Shown one piece after another: positions 46,880 to 59,454 of a stretch of DNA of 64,000 nt; the stretch's first letter is position 1, and each line of letters starts with the position of its first letter. The DNA is from Paramacrobiotus metropolitanus (taxonomy: Eukaryota; Tardigrada; Eutardigrada; Parachela; Macrobiotidae), in contig NW_026570304.1 in the NCBI RefSeq assembly GCF_019649055.1, forward strand, positions 372,001 through 436,000, read 5' to 3'. The translations under genes were made by a program, and so were the position numbers. Under the pieces are notes generated by a model. It ran no database searches, was not told the origin of the DNA, and saw only the letters and a list, made by a program, of their open reading frames with translations.

Positions 46880-47370
46880 TTCACAAGTTAATGAATCACA
46901 GTATCAAAAAATTAAGGAAAAAAGTTTAAAGGTTACCAAGACTTTTGGAGACTGCCTGATCGACTTGTCCCGCTCTAACGATGCCATTATTCTACGATCT
47001 TCGGCTTCCGTACTGCGTTTTGACATGGTTAAGTAAAGAAGGCGGCTTCATGGTATGTAGGCGGCTTTGCACACAAGGCAGTAGAAGAACTTCATTCAAA
47101 TCATTAATTTTAAAATTAATATTTACATTTCTTGCTATACTTCTACTTCGAAATACGAATACTTTTAACAGACTTCTTATAAAATTATAGCAAACAAGCA
47201 TACTCTGAATTTTATTACAGAATTAGCGAACTGAAGGTTTATGATCACACAAAGTAGCCTTAAAAGCCCAGCCAGAACCTTTTAAACAGCATTTCCATGG
47301 CGAGCACTGTGCAGGATGACGAATAACAAATTCATATTGGCTGCACATAAATATATCTTGTTTTAATCTA
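46880..47370 (+). repeat. Dispersed repeat copy (direct partner of 44130-44625)
   Basis: Same landmarks in the same order as the first copy, with a short extra stretch near 47045. Confidence 0.7.
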
Positions 47371-47469
47371 TTTATATTTTAATTTATGTATTTTTTTTCA
47401 GCAGCATTCGTTATTATAGATCAGGACCAACCTCAACAACACCCTCGACAAAAATAATACGACTGAGAT

Positions 47470-47660
47470 TGTCCCAAACACTCAAAGGTGACACGCACTG
47501 CCAACATTTTTCTCCGTTTTGCCTCACCTTTCTTCGACATCCCTTCGTGCTTTTAGAACACCACTCAAATCGGTTATTATTTTTAAATTTTCATGGGCAG
47601 AACTGGTTTCTGTTCCAAACCAGTACAACAGCTGACTCCCTCCACCGGGCGACAGTTGTT
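47470..47660 (+). repeat. Dispersed repeat copy, partner of 45510-45790
   Basis: Same landmarks as 45510-45790, shorter. Confidence 0.55.
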
Positions 47661-48329
47661 GTGCAGGATAGAAAGCTGATGATTTCTGCCGGTTCTGAAC
47701 GAAAAGAGTGGGCTACTTACAGCTTTGCCAATTTTTTCTGATTGTTGTCATCAGTTCAGACTTTTTTATGACTGACGTTGAAAGAGAGTTATCAAGACTA
47801 TGAACTTTGGCTCCCTAAGGACAGTAAACCGCATTTAAGTTGCTTTTTGCTGCATACACAAACTGTTCAAATCTTTAGGCTAGTTTACATATAAGCAAGT
47901 TCCGTAGAACTTCTGATTTGTGTTGTAATTGAGGAAACCGCTTGCCGCATTCTAATAACTTAAGAATGAACCTCTCTCTGTTTTCTTTTTAGCGTTTCTT
48001 TATTAGTCGTGACATGCGAATGTGTTAGTGCTGTCCAGTTTTATTTGCATTTATTATCAACTGCACTTAAGCTAAAGCAGTCGCCCTAAGTTTCCCAGTT
48101 GCACTGTTTTCCGTCATTGTTCCACTTTTTGATAGGCGCATTTGCAACAACTGGGTAGCTGACAGAGATTTACACACTACTTAATCGGCGGTGTAATCAG
48201 AGTCGACAATTGTTTCCACTAGCCAGAATGGGGAACAAGTAAAACAGCGGAATGTTCCAGTGTAATAAAAAACAGGCAGATATTCTGGCTAATAATTACT
48301 AACAGTGGCAACGTCCAGTCGTAGCTGCT
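47661..48329. other. Gene-free stretch
   Basis: AT-rich; nothing recognised. Confidence 0.3.
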
Positions 48330-49030
48330 GAGTGATTTTGGCCAGCACTCACAGATTGTACATCCCGTTGTGCTTCATGCAGCATGTGTTTGAGCATACC
48401 CACCACATTGCCCAACTGTCAGGGTGGCCGCAAAAATAAAACAATCTGCCACAAAATAATGTCCTATATTTATCTGCAACAGCCGCAGGTCAGTAACTAT
48501 TTTAAATTTTTTATTTATGTATTTCTCAAACAGTTTTCCAAAAATGTATGAACGAAAGTTGTATTGAAACAGCTGAGCACGTATTTACCGACGCGATAAG
48601 CCACATATTGATGATGCCCAGCCGAAATGACACTGCAAAACGATTTATTGCACTCGTGCAGGGACATTCGCTTGCTTTACGAGTGAATAACGGAATACCA
48701 AATTTTCCCGTTGTTTTAATATCGAACACTAAATAATCGACGGCAAATTACGAAATATAAACATTACGAGATTAAAATAATGTTCTTTATTACCGTATTA
48801 TTTTTTAAATTATTATTGATTGGTTTACTATTAATAATTATAATTATGCTCCGCACTCTGCCTTTTACCATCTTTAGCTCCAAATTCCATAACATACCGT
48901 ACCACCTTTATACCACTTTTAGTTTCTAGTACCACTTTCTCTAACACCAGTTGTGATTGCGCATGCCGCAAGTTCATTTGCTATTTTTTAAAATGTATGC
49001 TTCATTCTTTCTAGAGCAAAATGCTTCGAA
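48330..49030 (-). repeat. Dispersed repeat, inverted partner of 23640-24350
   Basis: Reverse complement of 23640-24350 with indels. The shared frame codes for FIALVQGHSLALRVN here and LIALVQGHSLALRVNK there. Confidence 0.65.
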
Positions 49031-49039
49031 TAAATGCTT

Positions 49040-49560
49040 TGAATTTCGAACGTTCAAACATTTTTATCGGCACTGTGAATTTCCAGCGCTCCACAGTATG
49101 GTTGTACTATGCAGTATTATCACGCTACTTAAGTCTTAACAATACTGAAATAATATTAATGTGAAGTAATGAATAAAATAATACTAAACTGTAACCATGA
49201 ATATGTACTATCTATAATAATATAAATACTTGAGTAAGGATGGATCTGTACAGATAGTTTCCGTAAATCTGTAGTTGCAGATCGCTGAAAGCTCCTTCAT
49301 ACAATTTATGCTTTTGAAAACTTTCTACTGACTTTCGCAAAAGGAAGCCAGTGGCCAAATCTATTATCTTTTTATTTTTTAAAGTGCCGAGCGCGATTGC
49401 TTGAGGGTATCTTGCACGCGTTTTCATTAATGCAGAAGCTTTCATCACCGTAACAAGCAACCAAACTGGAAGCTGTTTTATTGCAGTGGTTCAGAGATCG
49501 TGACTCCAAAGCGCTGCTGACTAGGCGAACGACACTGTTGTGCGTCTCCTACAATAAAGA
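49040..49560. other. Gene-free stretch
   Basis: No gene recognised between the dispersed repeat and the fold-back array. Confidence 0.3.
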
Positions 49561-49565
49561 GGGCC

Positions 49566-50060
49566 TAAGTAGGCCTAGACTCCAACTCTGACTCTGACTC
49601 TGATTCTGACCACTCAAACTCTGACTCTGACTACTCAAAGTCTGACTCTGACCGCTCAAAGTCTGACTCTGACTCTGAAGGTTTCTTAGGTTTCTTTGGT
49701 TTCTTAGGTTTTTTAGGTTTCTTAGGTTTCTTAGGTTTCTTAGGTTTCTTAGGTTTCTTAGGTTTATTAGGTTATTCTCAGGTTTCTTAGGTTACTTAGG
49801 TTTCTTAGGTTTCTTAGGTTTCTTAGGTTTCTTAGGTTTCTTAGGTTTCTTAGGTTTCTTAGGTTTCTTAAGTTTCTTAGGTTTCTTAAGGTTTCTTAAA
49901 GTTTCTTAAGGTTTCTTAGGTTTCTTAGGTTTCTTATTTTTCTTAGGTTTCTTGGGGGTTTCTTAAGTTATTCTTAGGTTATTCAGTCAGAGTCAGAGTT
50001 TGGACAGTCAGAGTCTGAGTCAGAGTCAGAGCTTGAGCGCGGGCCCGGTAAGGCCGGTTT
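49566..50060. repeat. Fold-back satellite: (TCTGAC)n arms around a TTAGGTTTC array
   Basis: The core (about 49681-49980) is roughly thirty units of TTAGGTTTC with small variants. It is flanked by inverted simple repeats: CTCTGACTCTGAC-type on the left (49580-49675) and AGTCAGAGTCAGAG on the right (49983-50030). The outermost parts, GGCCTAAGTAGGCC at the left and GGGCCCGGTAAGGCCGG at the right, are also similar when reversed. In one frame the core reads GFLGFL and in the complement KKPKKP, but no ORF has a start. Confidence 0.85.
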
Positions 50061-51029
50061 CAACTTAGAAAAGACAAGCGGCACTTACTCGTACCTTTAG
50101 CAGTATTAAAGCGGCGTTAATATATTCCTTGCGTCTTGTACAAATTCTGAGTAATGAACGTTAGTATACGAGTGTTTCGGAAATACATCCTTGTATCAAT
50201 ATCGTTATCAACACTTTGCTGTATTACTTACAATATATATGTAGAATAGAAAAGCAGACTTGAACGTATGACCTTGCTGGGTTATATTCCCTTTTATTGT
50301 TCTAACAGGGCTTCGCTTCGGTCTTATAGTGCTAGCCTTAAGCGGTGCACTTTCCTAGTACAGCGAGGTTTTGTGATTTGGGAAATGTTTAAATTTCTGC
50401 CCGCTTACAGAATCCTGTACGGCGTAAATCAGTGATACTTTGTGTAATTAAAAAGCAAAATTTTTTTCTGGCGGACTTCCGTGGTGAATATCAGAGTAAT
50501 GTTATAGCACGACGACATGCCGCACTGCACAGTTGTGCGCGTGCGGCGGGAATAACTATACCATAAAACGACAGGAAACATGAATTGCCAGCATGCCGCA
50601 CCAAGCGAACTGGGCAGTGCACTTCCACTCATTTACAGTTCACTTTCAGCTACGTATTTACCGATGTTTCCCCGCTTTAATAATAAAGAATGTACGTACA
50701 AACAATTTTTTATTTTATTATGGGTGCAAAACTGTTCTGTAAAACCATTGTCAATAACTGCAACTCTAAAAAAAATATTGCCATGAAAACATAAGAAAAA
50801 GAGTAAAATTACTGGTATACTCTGCGCATTCCTGCGATGGTTGTCAGACTGCTCGAGGGTCCTACCAAAATTAAACTTTAAAATGCCAATTGGCTCCAGA
50901 TACAGTGCATTAAAAAATAAGCATTGTAGATGAGTCGCGTACGCGGACTTACGGCCGTTTGACCGTCATAATTCTACTAACCAGGTAAGTTTTACTGTGC
51001 AATGTATTTCATGTGCAGATACGCTGAAT
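50061..51029. other. Gene-free stretch
   Basis: No domain or repeat recognised. Confidence 0.3.
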
Positions 51030-51390
51030 CATTACAAAACGAACTTCAAAAATTAAAATCATCTCGATCCTATTCATTATCTGAGTGCAACACAACTGCT
51101 GCTTAATTCGAGGCAGTAATATTATAACGTCTCAGAAGCGTAATGGAAAATTGGAGTACAGTGACTGCAAACTCGTCTGCGGCAAGCGAATTACAAACTG
51201 AAGATGCTAAAATCTTTTAAATAATCATAAATTTTTTTAAAAAATAGTGATATGTTATCAGAATAACGGCCCAGTCTCGCCTGAAAACCAAGCCAACGCG
51301 TTCATGCTATTCAATCACATCATTCACACGGATAAGACAAACTGGCTCTTTAATCAAAACAAAATAATAAATAAGTCGAAATTATTAACG
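51030..51390 (+). repeat. Dispersed repeat, copy 3 (see 16165 and 45890)
   Basis: Contains GTACAGTGACTGCAAACTCG, GGCCCAGTCTCGCCTG and ATGCTATTCAATCACATC segments in the order of the other copies. Confidence 0.6.
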
Positions 51391-53700
51391 TACAAGTATA
51401 TATTTATGCACTTATTTATGCCGACCATTAGTGGCCAATGCCTTCCACCGTCTGATACGAAATGTCCTTGGTCTGCAACCATTTATGCACACGCTTGCAT
51501 TTAACTGCTGGTATCTTCTCGCGCTGATAAAAAGATGGCGTAGACATGTAAATTTTTAAATTTTTTTGCGTATTTTCTTATCGGCACAAAACAATTTTCG
51601 AAAATACTAATTCAAAAATTTTTACACAGTATACCGAAAGGGGAGGAAAATTAAAATTTTCAAGTATATAGAGTCAGCTGCCAGAATATGGCTAACAAGG
51701 CTGAGAAAACCGGGTAATAATCTAGGCCATTTCACTACGACACCGCCAACAAGCAAACAGTTTGTGCAGTTTGTAGGATAAGCTGCCGGGCAACCGGTGG
51801 AATTTTTCGGTAAGGTTGGCCCAGTGCTTCTACCGTACTGTTCCGACAGAATCATCCGCAATTACAATAGAGCTATACCTACATTGCCGTAACAAAACAG
51901 AATTCATGGGAAAAACAACAAGATAGAAAGACGTAAAATAATCCCCTCATTTCGCAGTAATCAAATTAATTTTCAAAATACAGATACAAGGCAATACATG
52001 TGCTTATATACGTAAAAAATGTCGCACTGATTTTTCAAATAATTTTAAAAATCTGCAAAAATCGCACAAATACAGAATCACCACAAGAACAATTTAACAA
52101 AAACAAGTTACTAAAATTTACTTAAATCTATACCAAATTTTACTATCATTGTCCATCAAATTGTTTAAAAAAATTGAAGATGCATAACAGATTTATCCAA
52201 TGGCAGAAGAAACTTGTACCATAATTATGAATAAAATCTGTAGGGTAAATTCTGCAGGTAATAAATCATGGGTGGGTAGGTACTGTTTCCCCCGAATCAG
52301 AAGAAGTCGCCAAGCGTCTTCTCGTGCAGCGGCTTGAAGCCTGCTTCTGTGGTTTCTTCCAACATTCCACCAATATTACTGTACCAGATGCGAAGTGCTT
52401 TTGGAAGTGATCCGGCAGCCTGATGTCTGGTCGCGACGGATGCTGTTCCGCGCCGTCTACAATCGCCGGATCACCTGCACAACAATCAACATTAATTTAT
52501 CCACCATTTAAATTATACTGAAATCTTAAAGCACATCATTGTTTCATCTAGTGAGATCGCGGAAAAAAAGCAGATACGAGGTACAACCTACTGTAAACAA
52601 TCCGCCTGACTCAAAACCAATACAAAAAATGATTCTCGATTTAGCGAATTCACACCGGCAATATATATCTAGCAGCTTTACAGGAAAGCCTGAGTCAAAA
52701 CGGCAGCAACTTGCAAACCAGCTCACTACGTTACCGACGACCAATGCAACAAAGGATTATGCATGGCACATTTGTGCATAACCCAAATAAAACATGATAC
52801 ATGGGCGCGCAGCTCTTCCGCCTTGGCCTTCCAAATTTGTTGCCACCGCAGAACGGTCAAATACTCAAGTGCGTCAAGAACAAGAACGATCCAGGCAGCA
52901 TACGCATAACGCTCAGCGATCGCTGTATATTATGTTTAGACGGCGATTCCGGCTGCCGCTCCTCGCGAACAGCCCTCGGAATCGGGTGACCTCGCTGCTC
53001 AATTACATCGCTAGCCTCTTGTTGTTGATATAACCTTTAGTTGGCTCTTTCCGAAATTCCGATAATCGAGTTTTTTTTTATTTTGTGGTTGCTTTATGTT
53101 TCCTGATATTGCTCTGCTGGACTTGCCGCTGTTCGCGAACGGTTCAGGATGGAGGGCGAAACCGAGCCATATCGGAATAATTTCGACAGTCTGTGGCAGG
53201 CGCTGCTGGCAGGCGCTGTTCCAGGTGATTGCGAAACTTCCAGCGAGTTCTTCCTGATAACTAAGTTATTGTTATGTTTCTCGGTAATTTTAAGGTAAGG
53301 TGGAGTACAGTATCGACTGTGCCAAGCGCGCGAACAACTGTGTGCGTAGTGCGATATTTTAAAGCAGACGTAATACGAACTGTAAATAATGAAATTTTTC
53401 ACCTTGCGAAAGCTACTGCAGCTGGGTATTGCTGTAATTTTACTTATCGTCAGTTAGTTACATGGAGCAAGTATGTGTCAAGTACACTACAGAGGCTGAA
53501 GAGGCGAAAACTGTAGAATAGTGGCTCTTAGTGGAACGTTACGTAAAGTCTTAACGTGCTTGCCGTAATAATTTGAAAACAATGAAATGTAACGAAAGAG
53601 AAGCTTCTTTCTTGTTTCTTTCTTGTTACAAAAAGAAGCTTTCTGTCGTTTTATTAAATAAAAATTTAAAACAGTATTGTGAAAGACATTTTGTAGATAT
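51391..53700. other. Sparse region with unassigned open frames
   Basis: No gene is supported. A minus-strand open stretch at 52297-52474 ends GGMLEETTEAGFKPLHEKTL then GDFF at a stop, and a plus-strand stretch from 53149 (ATG) ends at a TAA next to AAGGTAAGG, a donor-like site. Either could be an exon, but neither matches a family I recognise. Confidence 0.3.
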
Positions 53701-53748
53701 TCCGTTCAGTATTTTCTTGACCATCACCATTGGCAATTTAGCCGACGC

Positions 53749-53952
53749 ATGGGGAATAACGCAAGTGCAGAAGGAGGAGCTGCTGCAAAAGGCGTCGTCA
53801 TCGCGTCAAGGGTCTCTGACATTGCCCACGGCGAAGGTGGCCATCGAAGCAAAGAATTCCAGCAGAATACCGGTTTCAGCAAAAAAATTATGCTGCTGCA
53901 CCCGTACTCGATGTCGCTGTGGAGATTACTTTACCCCGTCCGGTGGCGATGA
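53749..53952 (+). CDS. Small ORF with a myristoylation-like N-terminus (hypothetical)
   Basis: A 67-codon frame starts MGNNASAEGG: glycine 2 and serine 6 fit the N-myristoylation consensus MGxxxS. The rest (KEFQQNTGFSKKIMLLHPYS, then MSLWRLLYPVRWR) has no domain I recognise. A second overlapping frame (53573-53974) spans the same DNA and is cysteine-rich at its end, so only one of them can be real, if any. No promoter, intron or homologue supports this, and the myristoyl motif could be chance. Confidence 0.25.
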   Translation: MGNNASAEGGAAAKGVVIASRVSDIAHGEGGHRSKEFQQNTGFSKKIMLLHPYSMSLWRLLYPVRWR

Positions 53953-53999
53953 CGAATGTTGCACTGCGTTGTGATGTTGAATTAATATTGTTTTTCTCT

Positions 54000-54835
54000 G
54001 AACCTTATCGCTGAAGTGAAACAAATAATTTAGTAAGTAGCTTTGTAAAAGAAAATATCTATACGAGTATCTATCTGTATGTGCTGGAAGTGCTGCTGTA
54101 ACTGTGTGACAGTGTATATGCTTAGCTAGTATGTACGTCAAGTACTTTATCAAAATTTATATTAATTTATTACTTCCGGTCCATGTTTAACATTGCTCGA
54201 ATTCGAAATTTTAGTACGTACGGTACTAAATTACGTAATTTAGTACGTCGTGTGTACATGTACGTACTCACTCGAGTATGCCCAAAGCCAACTCACGATA
54301 CAAAGGCTGGATCGCTTTTATGATTCGCAAAATTTGTGGGGGTTGTAAACCACATCATTTGCACCGAGCGAGACCCAGGACCACTGATACATGGTGTTGG
54401 GTTTGTGTCCGTTTGTGGGAGAGCACTGAGAAAAGTGTTAAATGGCGCTCTTCCCTGCATTAAGCCTACAGCATCTCGTTGCGGTCGATGCAAGTAATGA
54501 TATTATCACCATGGCAATGCAGATTATCGACTATGTAAGTATCTCGCACCGTAATTCCAGTGAAAATTTCACACGGCAGTTCGTTTGTGCATTGCCCAAG
54601 TTGTACTTTCTGGGCATTTTGAAAAAACTGCAATACTGTTGTTTTAAAATTTCAGTTTAAAAAATAATCAATAATTAATTGTACTTTTTGGGTAATTCAG
54701 ATTTCTGTTCCATAATGCACCGGATTCCCTCTTTTCCCCCAACACAAATTCTGCTTTAGACCAGTAAGTCAGACTTGCATTCCTGTCTTAGACGTGACGT
54801 ATTAACCGTGAAGCCGTGATTCCAGAGGATGCGCA
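54000..54835. other. Gene-free stretch
   Basis: No gene recognised. The open frame at 54442-54535 ends in a GTAAGT donor-like site, but no partner exon was found. Confidence 0.3.
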
Positions 54836-55275
54836 GAGTCAAAACGCGGACTTACATCGAGCATCTGCGACTTACATCGAAACGAGAAATAGGCGTTTCA
54901 AGTCCCAATTGGCTGGGCTTCGATGTAAGTCACTTTTTGCTCGATGTCTGTCGGTGGGCGTCGACGAAAACCGTTACGAACATGGGCGTACCTTGTAACG
55001 GGTCTAAGCGACGCCCAGGTACTTACAAACTTCGTGTTTCCGCGATTTTTATTGGTGGGTCAACATTCTGAGTTAGATCGAGGCTGCCCACCGCCAATAG
55101 CAAAATTCCAAACCACGTGGTACTGCTTCAATACTTCAAGTTTTAATTGAACCACTGTTTTCGGTTTTTTGAATAAAAGTTTTGTTAGTCTATCCTAAAA
55201 GTTGAGTTTCGGCTTTAAATTAGGATCTCCTGAATTTGTCTTTCTTATCGGGATAACTGCTGGTGGTAACCGGCC

Positions 55276-56959
55276 ATGAGCGGACAGGTTCAGATCGAAG
55301 CTGCAGGCACGAGCAGTAGCTTAGTGCCTTCCGTGTTAATCCCATCAGCACCAACGGGTTTACCTGCGCAGGGTTCCCTGCTTTCCGCTGGCAAGCCAGC
55401 TGATACTGAAGCTAACGAAACTACCAGTAGTTTACAAGCGGCCATCCGTTCCACAGTGGCTAAGCAGTACGCTGTAAACAATGCGTATCGGAAGCCTAAA
55501 GGGAAGAAACGGCCTAATGCTGATGACGACCAGAGTAAAGACAGGCCATCCCGCAGGCCACAGCCACCCAACGAAGATACGCTCAAGAAGCTGCGAAACG
55601 TTGTGGAGGTTAATCCCTACAGCCATAGCGTGAAGGACAGCCACGACGCTTGGTGCGAGGTTGTGCTGCTCAGTCGCGAGCGGATAAGAAACGACGCGGG
55701 GGACTTAGTGGTGGATGCAAGTCCCGTTCTTTTCAAAGAGATTCAGAGCCTGAAAGCTTTGGTTCGTCGGAATTCAACAAAATTTAACGAACGTCATGTG
55801 CGAATCACCGGCACTGAGGAGGAATGGGAAGAATGGGACAAACTGATGGAGCAGATAAAAGAGTATTCTGAATGTGTGCCATTGTCTACTCGGGATCCCG
55901 AGAAAGCAGCCAGGGAAGCCGGCCTACAGGCGCGAATCCGCGCTACTCAATTGGGTATGAAAAGTGGAACAACCAAAGAGTCCTGGGACGCTGCGGACGA
56001 AGACCAAGCTCGAGAAGATTTGGAGTTTGATATGGGATTGACGGATCATCCCGATGATTTGGCCGGGAATCTTCGCTTTGACGGTAAAAATAAGTTCAAA
56101 TTTATCTTCTCTCGCTAAGAAATGTGAATTCGTTTTTTGGATTTTGTACGCAGAAAGTAAATTAATTATCTCCTGACATATTGGTTCTTGTTTGAAAGAT
56201 CTTAAAAAAAATTTATTACCTAAATATTTTGCAGTTGACGAGTTAGCAGATTTCAACGAAGATGGTACGGTTGCGGTTTTTACGGCTAGCCGCAAGAATG
56301 GGGTACCCCATAGCGGAACCAGAGGAGAAACAGTTGTTGCAGTAGATGGACAGGCACAATTTCCCGAAAAGCAAACAGCGGCAACCCGCGACGCACGGCT
56401 ACCCGGAGAACGGTCAAGCGTATCGGAACCTGCATCCCCTGCAAGTGAGGACGAGCCCTCTGCTGCTGGTAGTGATGTCACTAAGAAAGTCGCAAACAGC
56501 AACTTCGTTGCGAAAAAACTGTCTAAGCCAGACGAAGCTGCAGCAGCAAGAAAGACTCATCAAAAGAAATTGTCAGAAAAATTGCGTCAAGAGCGAATAG
56601 TAACCAGTCGTCAACAAATCGTACAGACATTTACAAGCTTGAATAAAACTGTGGCTCGGATGGAACATGGTGACTCCGAAGAGCGCCGGTTTGAGCGCGT
56701 AGAGCGTACAAAGGACAGGGAAGCCGAACGGGAATCGCGACAAGAAGACCGCGCTCTTCAATGGAAGTTGGCGCAACAAGAGGCGGAAATCAAGGAAAAA
56801 GACCGCCTGGAGCGCATCAAGAAAGAAGAAGAAGACAGACTCGAACGCAAAGAAAGTCGAGATCAACAGTTTCAACTACAGAAGCTTGAAATTGAGGGCC
56901 GCAACAAACAGCAGGAAAGAATGTTAGATATGATGGAGAAGTTTGTCAGCAAAAATTAA
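55276..56959 (+). CDS. Myb/SANT-like DNA-binding protein with a coiled-coil tail, 510 aa
   Basis: Exons 55276-56083 and 56235-56959 (808 + 725 bases) join in frame: the donor is GACGGTAAAA and the acceptor TTTTGCAGTTGAC. The product starts MSGQVQIEAAGTSSSLVPSV. About residues 100-200 carry VVEVNPYSHSVKDSHDAWCE and, later, TGTEEEWEEWDKLMEQIKEY, which fit the trihelix-like Myb domain that accompanies PIF/Harbinger transposases; the tryptophan and NP(Y/F) signature is visible. A basic stretch (RKPKGKKRPNADDD) lies before it. The second exon ends in a long charged helix (ERRFERVERTKDREAERESR and onward), predicted coiled coil. The family role is to bind element ends and carry the transposase into the nucleus. 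It converges on the transposase gene, with only 87 bp between the two stops. Confidence 0.65.
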
Positions 56960-57001
56960 TTATTTTTGCAGTGCTTTTACCTGCATTTACGATTTGATAC
57001 T

Positions 57002-59454
57002 GGCTACCCAGTTGTCTGTAGGGAAGCCTACACCTTTTATTAAATTTAAAAGCGCAAGTATGTTTCTAAAGACGGCGGCTGAAGGCCAAACTTTTGAAAA
57101 ACAAGTTCAAAGCCGTACATGCAAGTCAAGCAGTTTGCTAGAACTGCTGAGACCAAATATGCTTTTGCAGATTGCTGCCAAAACAGTTTCTGATTTTCGC
57201 GGTAATTTCCAAATGCAAACTGCGTGCATATACGCTGAAAACCTAATTCCACGATCAATCGGCATTTTGACATGACGAGGTTGAAGGCAATCTCCGCTTC
57301 GCTTATATTGCCGCCTTTGTATGGGCTCTGGACCTCAGCACTTATACTGTACCCTTTGTCCCCAAAAATACAGTAATCTTTTCCCCAAATAAGATTCCGC
57401 AAACGTAATCGGTGTCGTAATTTTGATGCACCGAGCATGTACATATCGTGCCGCCGTCCTTCGCAAGGGCCATACATATTTACAATTAAGCCATCCGGAG
57501 CAACTAAGCTCTGAAATTTGATAACATGTCCGCGGTAATGTCCAGAATAATACTCTCTCTGCAGTCTTCCTGGGCGACAAATCGCACGTGCAGTTCCGTC
57601 CACAAATGCCCAACAGTTATCTAAATAATAACACAAAATCTGGCTAGCCAGATGAGCAGGCATCCCTGCTTACCATTTATAGAAAATGGTTACCGTATCT
57701 TCCGCCCGACGCCCGATGAACAGCTGCTGCATATGCCGCGATGTTATCAGCGCCCAGCCAAGGTTGTCCAAGAGATCGCAACAAATGGCCGTGTTTATCA
57801 TAAAGAAAATTTATGGTTGCATTAAATATCCTCGATAACTGAGTTGCTTCTCTTCCAAGTAAATCGGCGCAGTCACGCCAGCGATTTGGGTAAGCAAGGC
57901 GACGCAGAACCACAGCAAGTGCAAATTCTCCAGATACTTGGCACCGGTTATCACAGCTTATTGTGTCCGGAATTTGAAGACACTGAGACAGGCGTTGAAA
58001 ATCTTCGTAGGATTTTATTCGGAAAAAGTGGCGCAGACGATCGCGCGGCATAGCTTTCAAGTCTAGTTCATGCCGTACATAAAATTTCTCAAGCTCCCGA
58101 TCCAATTCATCCGCAAAATAAAGAGCGGAAGCATAAACCATAGAACGCACCGCGCTCTTCTTAAATTTCTTCCGCTTTTTTATAACAACTTTGCTGCTAC
58201 GAAACTGCCTCCTGGCTACCCAGGGAAACATCCTGACGGCTACCCGTTCGAGACAAAATCAACAAAACTTCTGTTTTAGTTCGGTTTCTGCTGAAAAAAT
58301 GTGATAATTTCAATAGACGTGAATAAATTTGCGCTCTTTTGATATTAAGTAGGGTGGCAGTTACGTTCGTTCTGCCGTAAATAGTTTCTTGTGATTTGGT
58401 AAATGCTATCAAAACGAATTTATCTTGTTGTAACAAAACAATTTTAAAAAGCTATTACTTTAATTCTGTAAAAAAAAACGCGACGGACAAGTAGATCAAA
58501 AACAAAAGAGATAAACGAATGAGACACATGTTGGTTACAACAGAAAATTCCGATGTTTCTGTCGACATCATGACAACCTCAGAATATCAAAAACCCACAG
58601 TCGGCTACCCGACGGCGCAGGCTACCCTGCGGATGCTACTTTTGGTTACGCATAGTGCGCACGGCTTCGTCCCATTCTTCGGCTTTCCGCAGATCTTCGC
58701 GGGCACGCTCCGTTTCTACCCGATTGTCCTCGCGTTGCCAGCGGGCATCCATGGCAGCGTCTTCAGCAGCACGAGTCAGCTGCAAGTTGATATCTTCCTG
58801 ACGGCGGCGGAGATCACGAGCAGCGCGCTCTTCGTCACGACCACGACGGCAAGCGTCGTCTTCGACAGCGCGGGCTTCGCGGATACGACGCTGCTCGGCA
58901 TTTTTCATGTGAAGGAACTCCTGGAAGCCGCGCGAGCGATCACCATCCCGACGAGTAGGACGCCGACGCAACCGTCCGAAGCGCGGCGTATTTTCATCGT
59001 TTACGGCTGGCAACCCATCGCGCTGCATGTTGTTGTCTAATAATAGTAAGCAGATTCGATGAGTATCATTTTTAATATGTGGTTAATTGTTTTCTTACTC
59101 TGTTCAGCGAATTGAGCGTTCCCTGCTGGGTAGCCAGCACCAGCTGGGTTGCCAGCTCTTTCGGGTGCGTGGGCGCTTTCGTCAGGTTCTAGAAGGTACA
59201 CAATTCGCTAAAACTATTTTGCCATTGTGTTAGAAGTGCTCTCACCGTTCAGCTCTTCTCCGCCGTTGCGGCCTGCTGGATAGCCAGCATTTCCAGCTGG
59301 GTTGCCAGCAAAAATATTCGCGGAAATATGCAGCCCATCTACAAAAACTTTCTCATTTGTAGCCAGTGCTGCAGTACAGTACTTAGTAGCAGACTCACCG
59401 TTTACTGATTTGACGGCAGTTTCAGCTGGATTCCCAGCGATCTTCTGGATAGCC
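57002..59454. repeat. Cluster of GGGTAGCC/GGCTACCC octamers
   Basis: Exact copies stand at 57002, 58214, 58238, 58603, 58620 and 59128, with GGATAGCC variants at 59278 and 59447. About 0.1 would be expected by chance in 2.5 kb. Some lie in the transposase start, others in intergenic DNA and in exons of the third gene, where they code for GYP. Confidence 0.7.
57046..58231 (-). CDS. PIF/Harbinger DDE transposase, 370 aa, two exons
   Basis: Minus-strand exons 58231-57694 and 57620-57046 (538 + 575 bases) join in frame across a 73-bp intron. The N-terminal part contains the DNA-binding type region (DFQRLSQCLQIPD, LAVVLRRLAYPNRWRDCADL, LSRIFNATINFLYDKHGHLL). The catalytic core has NCWAFVDGTARAICRP with the first aspartate, IKFQSLVAPDGLIVNMYGP, EGRRHDMYML, then DYCIFGDKGYS with the second aspartate, and RLIVELGFQRICTQFAFGN with the final glutamate. 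All three DDE residues are present. It ends PPSLETYLRF at a stop. The length is typical of Harbinger transposases, and no internal stop was found, so it may be active. It cuts and pastes the element. Confidence 0.85.

Noticed and set aside
49576-49791. Plus-strand open stretch reading DSDSDS then GFLGFLGFL
   Set aside because: It arises from simple repeats, has no start codon and ends at TAG; no support as a protein.
57301-58279. Plus-strand frames across the transposase
   Set aside because: Antisense to a clear DDE transposase with intact introns.
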